This document shows, one piece after another, positions 40,330-48,247 of a DNA stretch of 64,000 nucleotides; within the stretch, counting starts at the first letter, position 1, and each line of letters starts with the position of its first letter. A program made the translations under genes and the position numbers. The notes below the pieces were generated by a model, which was given only the letters and a program-made list of their open reading frames with translations, ran no database searches and had not been told where the DNA came from. Origin of the DNA: Aldehydirespirator sp965261105 (GTDB lineage Bacteria; Actinomycetota; Acidimicrobiia; Acidimicrobiales; Aldehydirespiratoraceae); the NCBI GenBank assembly GCA_965261105.1, contig CBDHCM010000006.1:1922001-1986000 (forward strand). The letters are read 5' to 3'.

Positions 40330-41982
40330 GTGCCGGCCCGAACCTACCGGGATCTCCGTTCGACGTTTACAGACCGGGGGACTTGGACGACGCCGCACGT
40401 GCTGCGGCACAGGGCGGAGACCCACGGCGGGGCGGTGTACCTCGACTGCCCCGAGGAGGGCCGGTGCTGGACCTACGCCGAGATCCACGACGCCGCGGCC
40501 CGGGTGGCGGCCACGCTGGCCTCCTCGGGCGGCGCTGCTGGCGAGCGGCTGCTGGTCATGCTGCCAAACTCTTCGATGTTCATCCGCACCTGGCTGGGCT
40601 CGGCGCTGGCCGGCATGGTCGAGGTCCCGATCAACACCGCCTACCGGGGCCAGTTCCTGGAGCATCAGGCCTCGACGGTGAAGCCCAAGCTGGCCGTGAT
40701 CGACGGCTCCTACGCCGAACGCTTCGTCGAGTCGAAACACGCCTGCTCCTCGATCGAGCGGTTCTGGGTGGCGGGCCCCGACACCGCTGCCGGCATCGCA
40801 GTGCTGCGCGAAGCAGGCTGGCAAGCCGAGCCGTGGGACGCCCTGGAGGCGTCGAGTCCAGGCGAGCCTGTCGACGTCTCCCCGCGCGATCTGGCATCGA
40901 TCTTCTTCACGTCGGGGACGACCGGACCCTCCAAGGGCGTGATGATGCCCCAGGCCCAGATGTATTTCTTTGCCGACGAATGCGTGTCGCTCACCCGCCT
41001 CACCGACGCCGACACCTACATGGTGACCACGCCGCTGTTCCACGGCAACGCCCAGTTCCTGGCCGCCTATCCGGCTCTCGTCGCCGGGGCCCGCTTTGTG
41101 CTCCACAGCCGGTTCTCGGCCAGCCGCTGGATCGACCAGGTTCGGGCTTCGAGGGCGACGGTCACCAACTTCCTCGGCGTGATGATGGACTTCGTCTTCA
41201 AGCAGGAGCCCCGGCCAGACGATGCCGACAACGATCTGCGCTGCATCTTCGCCGCCCCCACCGCCTACTCGATCCTCGACGAGTTCAAGGCCCGCTTCGG
41301 GGTGGAGGCCTTCGTGGAGGTGTTCGGCCTGACCGAGACCTCGATGCCGATCCTGTCGCCCTACGGCGAGGATCGCCCGCCGGGCGCGGCCGGACTCGCC
41401 GTCGAGGACTGGTTCGAGGTCCGGCTGGTGGACCCCGACACCGACGAGGAGGTGGCCGTGGGCGAGCTCGGCGAGTTGGCCATCCGAACCAAGGTCCCGT
41501 GGACGTGCTCGATGGGCTATTACGCCATGTCGGAGGTGACGGCCGAGGCCTGGCGCAACCTCTGGTTCCACACCGGCGACGGCCTGCGCCGCGACGCCGA
41601 GGGCTGGTACTACTTCGTGGACCGCTTCAAGGACGCCCTGCGTCGGCGGGGCGAGAACATCTCCTCCTACGAGGTGGAGCAGGCCCTGCTCGGCCACCCG
41701 GCGGTCACCGAGTGCGCGGTGGTGGCAGTCAAGGCCGACATCGAGGCCGGCGAGGACGAGGTGATGGCCTGGCTGGTCGCCTCCGAACCCACAGACCCAG
41801 CGGAGTTGTGGGCCTGGGCCGAGACCCGCATGCCATCGTTCGCAGTGCCCCGCTACCTCGAGTTTGTCGATGAGCTCCCCAAGACGCCGTCGGAGCGGGT
41901 ACAAAAGGTCAAGCTCCGCGAGCGGGGCGTGACAGCCACCACGCACGACCGCGAGTCAGCCCGGCAGCAGCGCAAAATCTAG
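40330..41982 (+). CDS. acyl-CoA synthetase (AMP-forming)
   Basis: Adenylate-forming ligase of 550 residues. FFTSGTTGPSKGVMMPQ is the P-loop, VFGLTETSMP the A5 motif, FHTGDGLRRDAEGWYYFVDR A7/A8, and PSERVQKVKLRERG carries the C-terminal lysine. The profile is near crotonobetaine/carnitine-CoA ligase relatives. GTG 40330 gives a normal N-terminus; the open frame continues 270 bp further upstream but overlaps the divergent dehydrogenase gene. It activates a carboxylic acid for the beta-oxidation-like genes beside it. Confidence 0.92.
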   Translation: MPARTYRDLRSTFTDRGTWTTPHVLRHRAETHGGAVYLDCPEEGRCWTYAEIHDAAARVAATLASSGGAAGERLLVMLPNSSMFIRTWLGSALAGMVEVPINTAYRGQFLEHQASTVKPKLAVIDGSYAERFVESKHACSSIERFWVAGPDTAAGIAVLREAGWQAEPWDALEASSPGEPVDVSPRDLASIFFTSGTTGPSKGVMMPQAQMYFFADECVSLTRLTDADTYMVTTPLFHGNAQFLAAYPALVAGARFVLHSRFSASRWIDQVRASRATVTNFLGVMMDFVFKQEPRPDDADNDLRCIFAAPTAYSILDEFKARFGVEAFVEVFGLTETSMPILSPYGEDRPPGAAGLAVEDWFEVRLVDPDTDEEVAVGELGELAIRTKVPWTCSMGYYAMSEVTAEAWRNLWFHTGDGLRRDAEGWYYFVDRFKDALRRRGENISSYEVEQALLGHPAVTECAVVAVKADIEAGEDEVMAWLVASEPTDPAELWAWAETRMPSFAVPRYLEFVDELPKTPSERVQKVKLRERGVTATTHDRESARQQRKI

Positions 41983-42049
41983 CCTAATCATTGGACAAAT
42001 CTTGAGGCGTCGGTAGTCTCGCGGCGGCGCAACGGCTGAAAGGGAGCGG

Positions 42050-42202
42050 ATGGACTTCGAATGGTCGCCCCTCGCGGAGGAAATCCGGCACAGGATCGGC
42101 CGGCTGTGCGCGCGCTTCGGCGATGAGTGCTGGGAGGTGAAGGACCGCAACCGCGAGTTCCCCTGGGGCAGCTACGTCATGGGCCTCCCGAGGTCGTACT
42201 GA
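42050..42202 (+). pseudogene. acyl-CoA dehydrogenase N-terminal fragment (50 aa)
   Basis: A small frame, MDFEWSPLAEEIRHRIGRLC..REFPWGSYVMGL, behind AGGGAGC. It looks like the first helices of an acyl-CoA dehydrogenase (MDF-x-W-S-P, E-F-P-W) and then stops. The next gene begins 1 bp later with GTG, so it may still be translated as a leader peptide. Remnant is the likelier reading. Confidence 0.6.
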
Positions 42203-42203
42203 A

Positions 42204-44324
42204 GTGACCGAACGGCACCCTCCGAAGCCGGCGCTCGACCGCCAGCTTCTTGAGAAGTTCTTCAACCCGCGCTCGGTCGCCATCATCGGCGCCTCGACGA
42301 ACACGGCCGCCATGGCCGGCCGGGTCTGGGTGAACCTCGATCGCAGCGGGTACCAGGGCCGGATGCACCTCGTCAACCCCAACCGCGACCGCATCGGGGA
42401 CCACCGGTCCTACCCGAGCCTGGCCGATGTCGACGACGACCTCGACGCGGCCGTCGTCGTGGTGCCGGCCCGGCTGGTGCCCGAGGCAGTCGAGCAGTGC
42501 GCTAACCGGGGGATCCCCGCCATTACCGTCTGTGCGGCCGGGTTCAGCGAGCTCGGCGAGGACGGTACCCAGCTCCAGCGCGAGTTCGCGGCGACAGCCG
42601 CCGCGGCCGGGGGCCGGATGATCGGACCGAACTGCATCGGAGTCCTCAACGTCGCCGACGGCTACGTGCCCGTTCCCACCTACAACATCACCTACCGGCA
42701 CACCCCGGGCACAGTGACCCTGGTCAGCCATTCGGGCGGCATGGCGGTGAACCTCTTCAACCGGGCCCAGGGCCGGGACATCGGAGTCCGTGCCCTCGTC
42801 ACGCTCGGCAACGAAGCCGACATCGACATGGCCGAGATGGTCGACGCCCTCGTCGACGACGAGAAGACCCAGGTGATAACCCTCTTCATGGAGCACATCG
42901 GTGACGGCGACCGGTTCCTGCGGGCAGCCCGGCGGGCTCACGCGGCCAGCAAGCCGATCGTGGCCCTCAAAGTGGGCCATTCACCCGTCGGACGCCGCGC
43001 AGTCGAGAGCCACACGGGAGCCTTGGCCGGCGAGCCGGAGGTCTACTCGGGGGTGCTGCGCCAAGCCGGGGTCATCGAGGCGACAAGCCTCGACGAGCTG
43101 CTGAATACCTCTCATCTGCTGGCCACGATGCCCCGGCCGGTGGGGCGCCGCGTCGGAGTCTTCACGGTGAGCGGAGGAGAGGCGTCGTACTTCGCCGACC
43201 GGGCTACGCCCAAGGGACTCGAGTTCCCCATGCCGACGCACCAGACCATGGCCCGGCTGCGCGAGCTCATGCGTTTCGCGGTGCCGGGCAATCCCTTCGA
43301 CGCGACCGGCCAGATCATCGGGGACCCCGAATACGTCCGCTCCGTCGTTGACACGTTCTGCCGCGACGAGCACTTCGACGCGCTCGCCGTCGTCACGGCC
43401 ACATGGGGCGCCCACGACGCGGACCAGCTCCTGCCGTCGCTCATCGCCGCGGCCGAGACCTCGCCCAAGCCTGCTGTCTTCTGCTCATGGTCGGCACGGA
43501 ACCTCACAGAGCGCTCTCATGAACTGCTCGACGAGGCCAAGGTGCCCGTGTACGAGACGTCGGACGAGGGCGTCGATGCCCTCGCCGGCCTGATGCGCTG
43601 GCATCACGACACCGCTCACGTTGGGCCCGCCGAGCGACGGCGAGAGCCCGCGACAGACCGGCCCGCCATCGGTGGAACCCTCGACGAGCATCGGTCGAAG
43701 CGCCTCCTCGCCGACGCAGGAGTTCCGGTCGTCGACGAGGTCGTGGTGCACGGGGCTTGCGCCGCGTCAGAGGCGGTCGCCCGCTATGGCGGCGACGCCG
43801 TCGTGAAGCTCCTCACGCCAGAGGTCGTCCACAAGGCCGAGCTCGGGTTGGTCAGGGTCGGCGTCGACACTCACGAGATTGAGGCGGTCATCGAGGAACT
43901 CGACGCCACTGCCGTCGCGCACGGCCTCAGGCGCGACGGCTATCTCGTAGCACGCCGGCACCGGGGGGTGGAGATGATCGTCGGCGGCACCGTGGACCCG
44001 ACCTTCGGCCCCGTGCTGATGGTCGGTATCGGAGGCGTGCTCACCGAGCACGAGCGCGATGTCCGGTTCCTGGCCTGTCCCGTGACCCCGGCCGAGGTCG
44101 ACGCGGCGCTACGCAGCCTGCGGTTGTGGCCCGTGCTCGCAGGGCTGAGGGGGGCGAAACCCGATGTCCAGAGCTTCGCGGAAGTCGTTTCAGCGGTCAG
44201 CGTGTTCATCGATGCGGGCCGCGATTGGCTGGAGGCGTTGGATCTCAATCCGGTCATCGTCGACGAGTCGGGGGCCGTCGCAGTCGACGCCACCGTCGTC
44301 GTTAACGAGGGAAGTCACTCATGA
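42204..44324 (+). CDS. ADP-forming acyl-CoA synthetase, fused alpha-beta
   Basis: Acetate-CoA ligase (NDP-forming) family, 706 residues. The N-terminal CoA-binding domain is FNPRSVAIIGASTNTAAMAG. The succinyl-CoA-synthetase-like domains carry SHSGGMAVNLFNRAQGRDIG and ESHTGALAGEPEVY. The C-terminal ATP-grasp begins DEHRSKRLLADAGVPVVDEV. The start is GTG 42204 right after the dehydrogenase fragment. It overlaps the CoA-ester lyase gene by ATGA. It can make a CoA thioester, or gain ATP from one. Confidence 0.93.
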   Translation: MTERHPPKPALDRQLLEKFFNPRSVAIIGASTNTAAMAGRVWVNLDRSGYQGRMHLVNPNRDRIGDHRSYPSLADVDDDLDAAVVVVPARLVPEAVEQCANRGIPAITVCAAGFSELGEDGTQLQREFAATAAAAGGRMIGPNCIGVLNVADGYVPVPTYNITYRHTPGTVTLVSHSGGMAVNLFNRAQGRDIGVRALVTLGNEADIDMAEMVDALVDDEKTQVITLFMEHIGDGDRFLRAARRAHAASKPIVALKVGHSPVGRRAVESHTGALAGEPEVYSGVLRQAGVIEATSLDELLNTSHLLATMPRPVGRRVGVFTVSGGEASYFADRATPKGLEFPMPTHQTMARLRELMRFAVPGNPFDATGQIIGDPEYVRSVVDTFCRDEHFDALAVVTATWGAHDADQLLPSLIAAAETSPKPAVFCSWSARNLTERSHELLDEAKVPVYETSDEGVDALAGLMRWHHDTAHVGPAERRREPATDRPAIGGTLDEHRSKRLLADAGVPVVDEVVVHGACAASEAVARYGGDAVVKLLTPEVVHKAELGLVRVGVDTHEIEAVIEELDATAVAHGLRRDGYLVARRHRGVEMIVGGTVDPTFGPVLMVGIGGVLTEHERDVRFLACPVTPAEVDAALRSLRLWPVLAGLRGAKPDVQSFAEVVSAVSVFIDAGRDWLEALDLNPVIVDESGAVAVDATVVVNEGSHS

Positions 44325-45205
44325 AGCCGTACCGGTCGGTGCTGTTCATGCCCGGACATCGGCCCGAGCTGGTGGCCAAGGGCATCGCCTCAGGAGCGGA
44401 CGCCATTGTGCTCGACCTGGAGGACGCGGTGCCCGACGCCGACAAGGTCGCGGCCCGCAGCGTCGTCGCGGAGTCGATCGACCGGGTGCGGGCCGACGGT
44501 CACAATGTCGGCCTGTTCGTCAGGCCCAACGGCCTGGCCACCAAGACGGCCGGCTCCGACCTGGCCGCAGTCGTCAGGCCTGGCCTCGACGGCATCTTCC
44601 CGCCCAAGGTCGACTCTGCCGCCGACGTCCACCGCTTCGAGGCGCTGCTTGAGCACGCCGAGCATGTGGGCGGGGCCGAGGGCCTCGAGATGATCGTGCC
44701 GACCGAGACCGCTCTGGCCTTCCAGAACGCGCCGGAGATCGCGGCCGCGTCTCCCCGCATCGCAGCGATGATCGGCGCCACCGCCCGCCACGCCGACGTG
44801 GTCCGAGCGGTTGGGTTCGAATGGTCGCCCGAAGGCTTCGAGAGCCTCTACATCCGCAGCCGGGTCCTGATCGCGTGCCGGGCCAGCGGCGTCCATCCGC
44901 TGACCGGGCTGTGGGAGGACGTGCGGGACCTCGAAGGGCTCGGCGCCTTCGCCGTTCAGGGCCGGGCCCTGGGGTTCAGGGGAATGATCGTCATCCATCC
45001 CAGCCACGTCGGTGTCGTGAACGAGGCTTTCACCCCGACCGCGGCCGAGGTCGGCTTCTACCGGGGGTTGATAGCGGCCTTCGAGGACGCCGAGGCCGAG
45101 GGCCGGGCCGCCCTCGTCTACGAGCGGCGCCACATCGACATCGCTCACGTGACCACGGCGAGACAGTGGCTGGCCGTAGCCGACGCCCTCGGCATCTACG
45201 ACTGA
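44321..45205 (+). CDS. CoA-ester lyase (CitE-like, HpcH/HpaI family)
   Basis: TIM-barrel lyase of 294 residues: RSVLFMPGHRPELVAKG, DAIVLDLEDAVPDADK (metal-binding acids), VRPNG, IFPPKVDSAAD and MIVIHPSHVGVVNEAF. Relatives cleave malyl-, citramalyl- or 3-hydroxy-3-methylglutaryl-type CoA esters. It is translationally coupled to the ADP-forming synthetase and followed by a MaoC remnant, a common grouping for beta-hydroxyacyl-CoA cleavage. Confidence 0.9.
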   Translation: MKPYRSVLFMPGHRPELVAKGIASGADAIVLDLEDAVPDADKVAARSVVAESIDRVRADGHNVGLFVRPNGLATKTAGSDLAAVVRPGLDGIFPPKVDSAADVHRFEALLEHAEHVGGAEGLEMIVPTETALAFQNAPEIAAASPRIAAMIGATARHADVVRAVGFEWSPEGFESLYIRSRVLIACRASGVHPLTGLWEDVRDLEGLGAFAVQGRALGFRGMIVIHPSHVGVVNEAFTPTAAEVGFYRGLIAAFEDAEAEGRAALVYERRHIDIAHVTTARQWLAVADALGIYD

Positions 45206-45218
45206 CGGAGAGACGACG

Positions 45219-45364
45219 ACCCTCGACAAGCGGCTGTCCAAGAGCCGCGACGACGCCGGCATCGCGTGGTTCGAGCACCGCGGCTACAACCAACGCGACG
45301 AGGTGGTGATGCCGGTCAACGGGTCGGGATGCTGATGCTCAAGCCGAAGAAGGGCGGAGAGTAG
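45219..45364 (+). pseudogene. MaoC-type dehydratase C-terminal remnant
   Basis: The frame from 45219 reads LDKRLSKSRDDAGIAWFEHR then GYNQRDEVVM, the end of a MaoC/mesaconyl-CoA-hydratase-like protein. It then breaks at about 45325 and continues in another frame as LMLKPKKGGE before a stop at 45364. The hot-dog core and catalytic D/H are missing. It lies where a hydratase partner of the CoA-ester lyase would be expected. Confidence 0.65.
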
Positions 45365-45400
45365 AGCCGAACCGGGCTGGATCGTGCCCGTTGCCTGCGG

Positions 45401-45757
45401 CTAGCCCGCCCTCCGAACAACTGCATGGCCATCTCGCACGAGCTTGGCGATCGAGCGGTTCTCGCTGAGGTGCTCCCCTACTCCGACGACCAACTCCTGG
45501 CCGACCGCACCGGCCAGCTTCTCCAACGTCTCCAGAGTCGGTCGAGTCCCGCCGCCCTCCATGCGCGAGATCGCGGACTGAGTGGTGCCCATACGCTCAG
45601 CCAACTCGGCCTGAGTCAGACCGGCCTCGGCCCGGAGGCGGTGCACAAGCTCTCGGAACTCGCTGATGCGGGCCTCGTCCTCATAGGCGCGCTGCGCGAC
45701 CTCGGATCTTGGCTTCTTGATGTCCTTCCATTTCGTTCGTTCAACCATCGTCGTCAT
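45401..45757 (-). CDS. XRE-family HTH regulator (HigA-like, orphan)
   Basis: A 118-residue protein with a central HTH_3 domain: AEAGLTQAELAERMGTTQSA then ISRMEGGGTRPTLETLEKLA. The N-terminal AQRAYEDEARISEFRELVHR is typical of RelE/HigB-linked antitoxins, but no toxin frame is found on either side. ATG 45757 is preferred; a TTG at 45793 would add 12 residues. A palindrome over its promoter (45811-45830) suggests autoregulation. Confidence 0.82.
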   Translation of the reverse strand: MTTMVERTKWKDIKKPRSEVAQRAYEDEARISEFRELVHRLRAEAGLTQAELAERMGTTQSAISRMEGGGTRPTLETLEKLAGAVGQELVVGVGEHLSENRSIAKLVRDGHAVVRRAG

Positions 45758-45810
45758 CGAGGGCGAGGTACCAATCTCGAACCTCGGGCTCAAGTTCGAC
45801 CTCTCCCCAG

Positions 45811-45830
45811 ATCATAGCACTCATGCTATG
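45811..45830 (-). promoter_or_regulatory. palindromic operator overlapping an extended -10
   Basis: CATAGCA-CTCA-TGCTATG (45813-45830) is a perfect 7-bp inverted repeat. On the minus strand it ends in TGCTATGAT, an extended -10 (TATGAT at 45816-45811) about 55 bp before the XRE start. It is likely the autorepression site of that gene. Confidence 0.65.
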
Positions 45831-45854
45831 CCTTCTTCCTCCCGGACTCGGGGG

Positions 45855-46043
45855 TCAGACAACCGAGATCGCTCTGGTCGGGCAGGACTCGACGGCCTTG
45901 TGGACCCTGTCCTCGGGATCGGAGCCGGCGTCGGTAACGAGGACTTGGCAGAGCCCGGCGTCGGAGACCTCGAACACGTCGGGAGCAAGCATCTCGCAGG
46001 AGCCGCTCCCGATGCACTTGTCGAGGTCTACTTTGATCTTCAC
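45855..46043 (-). CDS. [3Fe-4S]-type ferredoxin
   Basis: Small acidic electron carrier of 62 residues of the kind serving actinobacterial P450s. Cys10 and Cys16 in CIGSGSC and Cys54 before Pro in ESCPTRAI are the cluster ligands. The position that would be the fourth ligand in a [4Fe-4S] protein is Gly/Ser, so a 3Fe cluster is expected. No P450 is adjacent; the only one seen is 26 kb away at 18802. It is divergent from the SDR gene at 46114. Confidence 0.88.
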   Translation of the reverse strand: MKIKVDLDKCIGSGSCEMLAPDVFEVSDAGLCQVLVTDAGSDPEDRVHKAVESCPTRAISVV

Positions 46044-46113
46044 CGGTACTCATCTCTGATCTCGGGGTTCGGCGGCAGTGGCGCGCCCACCTTCACGCTG
46101 CGAGGATACGGCG

Positions 46114-46869
46114 ATGCAGGACCGCAAGATCGCGATGGTGACTGGATCTGGCACTGGACTCGGGAAAGCCGCGGCGTTGGCTCTGGCCCGCGAGGGCTGG
46201 CATGTCGTGGCTGTTGGGAGACGAGCACATCTCCTGGCCGAAACGGCCGAGGAGTGCGACCGTCTGGGTGGGTCCGGCTCGGCCATCGCCGCCGACGTGA
46301 GCGACCCGGCTTCGGTCGCGGCGCTCTTCGAGCAGGTGCGCGCCGATCACGGCCGCCTCGATCTGCTGTTCAACAATGCGGGCACGGTCGCGCCGCCGGT
46401 ACCGATCGACGAGCTCGAGGTCGAGCATTGGCAGAGCGTGGTGGACGTGAACCTCACCGGTTCGTTCCTCTGTGCCCGGCACGCGTTCCGGTTGATGAAG
46501 GCGCAGGACCCCGCGGGTGGGCGGATCATCAACAACGGGTCGATCTCGGCCCATGTGCCCAGGCCCAACAGCGCCCCGTACACGGCCACGAAACATGCGA
46601 TCACCGGGCTGACCAAGTCACTGTCGCTCGACGGCAGGCACTTCGGCATCACCTGTGGTCAGATCGACATCGGCAACGCCCTGACCCCTCTGACAGCCCG
46701 CTTCCACGAGGGTGTGCCCCAGCCCGACGGCAGCATCAGGCCCGAACCCACCATGGACCCGGCCGATGCCGGCCGCGCCGTGGCCTACATGGCCGGCCTG
46801 CCTGCGGACACGAACGTGCTGACGATGACCGTGATGGCCAACGGCATGCCCCTAGTAGGCCGCGGCTGA
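46114..46869 (+). CDS. SDR family oxidoreductase
   Basis: Classical SDR of 251 residues: TGSGTGLG, NNAG, NNGS and YTATK motifs are intact. ATG 46114 follows GAGG. The last 52 bp, coding LTMTVMANGMPLVGRG and stop, form the first unit of a 47-bp tandem repeat that continues behind the gene. Divergent from the ferredoxin gene (70 bp). Substrate unknown. Confidence 0.9.
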   Translation: MQDRKIAMVTGSGTGLGKAAALALAREGWHVVAVGRRAHLLAETAEECDRLGGSGSAIAADVSDPASVAALFEQVRADHGRLDLLFNNAGTVAPPVPIDELEVEHWQSVVDVNLTGSFLCARHAFRLMKAQDPAGGRIINNGSISAHVPRPNSAPYTATKHAITGLTKSLSLDGRHFGITCGQIDIGNALTPLTARFHEGVPQPDGSIRPEPTMDPADAGRAVAYMAGLPADTNVLTMTVMANGMPLVGRG

Positions 46870-46968
46870 CGATGACCGTGATGGCCAACGGCATGCCCCT
46901 AGTAGGCCGCGGCTGACGCTGACCGTGATGGCCAACGGCATGCCCCCAGTAGGCCGCGGCTGACGCTG
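46818..46968. repeat. 47-bp tandem triplication of an SDR gene end
   Basis: Units start at 46818, 46865 and 46912 with GCTGACG; a fourth is cut after about 10 bp at 46959. The first lies inside the SDR gene, the others behind its stop, and they reach the start of the next gene. Only two or three base differences are seen. Confidence 0.9.
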
Positions 46969-47937
46969 ATGCGCGTCCTCATTACCGGCGGCGCGGGCAT
47001 GCTCGGCCGCAAGCTGACCCGGCGGCTCCTCGACCGGGGCCATCTCCGCGGCGAGTGGATCGACGCCATCGATCTCGTCGACCTGGTCGCGGCCCCGGTC
47101 GACTCTGAGGTGTGCGCGGCCCATGCGGCCGACCTCTCCCACCCCGGCGCCGCCGAAGCGTTCATATCGCTCGGACCCAAGGTGGTGTTCCACCTCGCGG
47201 GCGTGGTCTCCGGAGAGGCGGAAGCCGACTTCGACAAGGGCATGCGGGTGAATCTCGACGGCACCCGGCAGCTGTTCGATGCCATCCGGCTCGCACCGGA
47301 CGCACCCCGCGTGGTCTATACCTCGTCCATCGCAGTCTTCGGCGCACCGTTCCCCGATTCGATCCCCGACGACTTCCATCCCGCGCCGCTCACCTCCTAC
47401 GGCACGCAGAAGCTGATCGGAGAGGCGTTGCTAGCCGACTACAGCCGCCGCGGGTTCTTCGACGGCGTCGGGATCCGGCTCCCGACCGTCAGCGTGCGCC
47501 CCGGCGCGCCCAATGCGGCCGCCTCGAGCTTCTTCTCGGGCATCATCCGCGAGCCGCTCGCCGGCCAAGAGGCGACGCTGCCCGTCTCGCGCGACGTGCG
47601 CCACCCTCACGCAAGCCCCCGCGCCGCCATCGGGTTCCTGGTTCATGCCGCCGAGCTGGACACCTCGCGGCTGGGACCCCGCCGGAACCTCACCATGCCG
47701 GGCGTGTCCGTCACCGTGGGCGAACAGATCGAGGCGCTCGGGCGCGTGGGCGGCCCCGACGTCGCGGGGCTGATAACCGAGGCGGCCGATCCTGCGGTCG
47801 CCGCGATCGTTGCCGGATGGCCCCAGCGTTTCGCAGCCGCACGTGCGATCGACCTCGGGTTCGAGGCCGACGGCAGCTACGACGACATCATCCGCGCCTA
47901 TGTCGAGGACGACCTGAGAGACCGCGCGGCTACGTGA
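46969..47937 (+). CDS. denD: D-erythronate dehydrogenase-like epimerase/dehydratase family protein
   Basis: Extended SDR of 322 residues. ITGGAGMLGRKL binds NAD, FHLAGVVSGEAEADFDKGMR follows, YTSSIAVFG and SYGTQK hold the catalytic Ser/Tyr/Lys. The stretch RPGAPNAAASSFFSGIIREP and LPVSRDVRHPHASPR matches the DenD group that oxidises D-erythronate to 2-oxo-tetronate. The usual partners (OtnK kinase, OtnC/OtnI) are not next to it. ATG 46969 is only 10 bp beyond the tandem repeat. Confidence 0.8.
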   Translation: MRVLITGGAGMLGRKLTRRLLDRGHLRGEWIDAIDLVDLVAAPVDSEVCAAHAADLSHPGAAEAFISLGPKVVFHLAGVVSGEAEADFDKGMRVNLDGTRQLFDAIRLAPDAPRVVYTSSIAVFGAPFPDSIPDDFHPAPLTSYGTQKLIGEALLADYSRRGFFDGVGIRLPTVSVRPGAPNAAASSFFSGIIREPLAGQEATLPVSRDVRHPHASPRAAIGFLVHAAELDTSRLGPRRNLTMPGVSVTVGEQIEALGRVGGPDVAGLITEAADPAVAAIVAGWPQRFAAARAIDLGFEADGSYDDIIRAYVEDDLRDRAAT

Positions 47938-48247
47938 ACACCCTCGCGCCCAAGCATCTTGTTTCCCGCTCTTGTTCGCTGCGCTCACGGGCCGCTCGGG
48001 CCTACTCGACCGAAATTAGTAGAGAAACTCGTCATATAGGAGCAATACTCGTACAGATTTGAGGCGAGCGTGACATAGGGCTACTCACGGGCCGCTCGGG
48101 CCACGGCCTCGCTCAGCGCCTTGCGAAGCTCTCGTGAGATGCGCCCTATCCGCTCGGCCCCAAGGCAAGCCACTGTAAGCCCAGTGCTAACGTGCGCGCC
48201 CGCGACCCGACGCCCGACCGGTGGGCGCGATCGAACGGAGTAGCACC
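47938..48247. other. repeat-filled gap between denD-like and lactonase genes
   Basis: No gene is visible. It holds the interrupted 56-bp repeat (47961-48116), an AT-rich 81-bp insert, and the ribosome-binding site GGAG (48237-48240) of the lactonase gene. Confidence 0.55.
47961..48116 (-). repeat. 56-bp dispersed repeat split by an 81-bp insertion
   Basis: Bases 47961-48002 and 48084-48116 together make one complete copy of the 56-bp element. The 19 bp CTCACGGGCCGCTCGGGCC are present on both sides of the break (47984-48002 and 48084-48102). The 81 bp between (48003-48083) are AT-rich and have no obvious terminal inverted repeats. Confidence 0.88.

Noticed and set aside
45325..45335. UGA in the MaoC remnant as a second selenocysteine codon
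   Set aside because: Read-through gives no family similarity, whereas a frame change restores the MaoC-like tail; a frameshifted pseudogene explains it.
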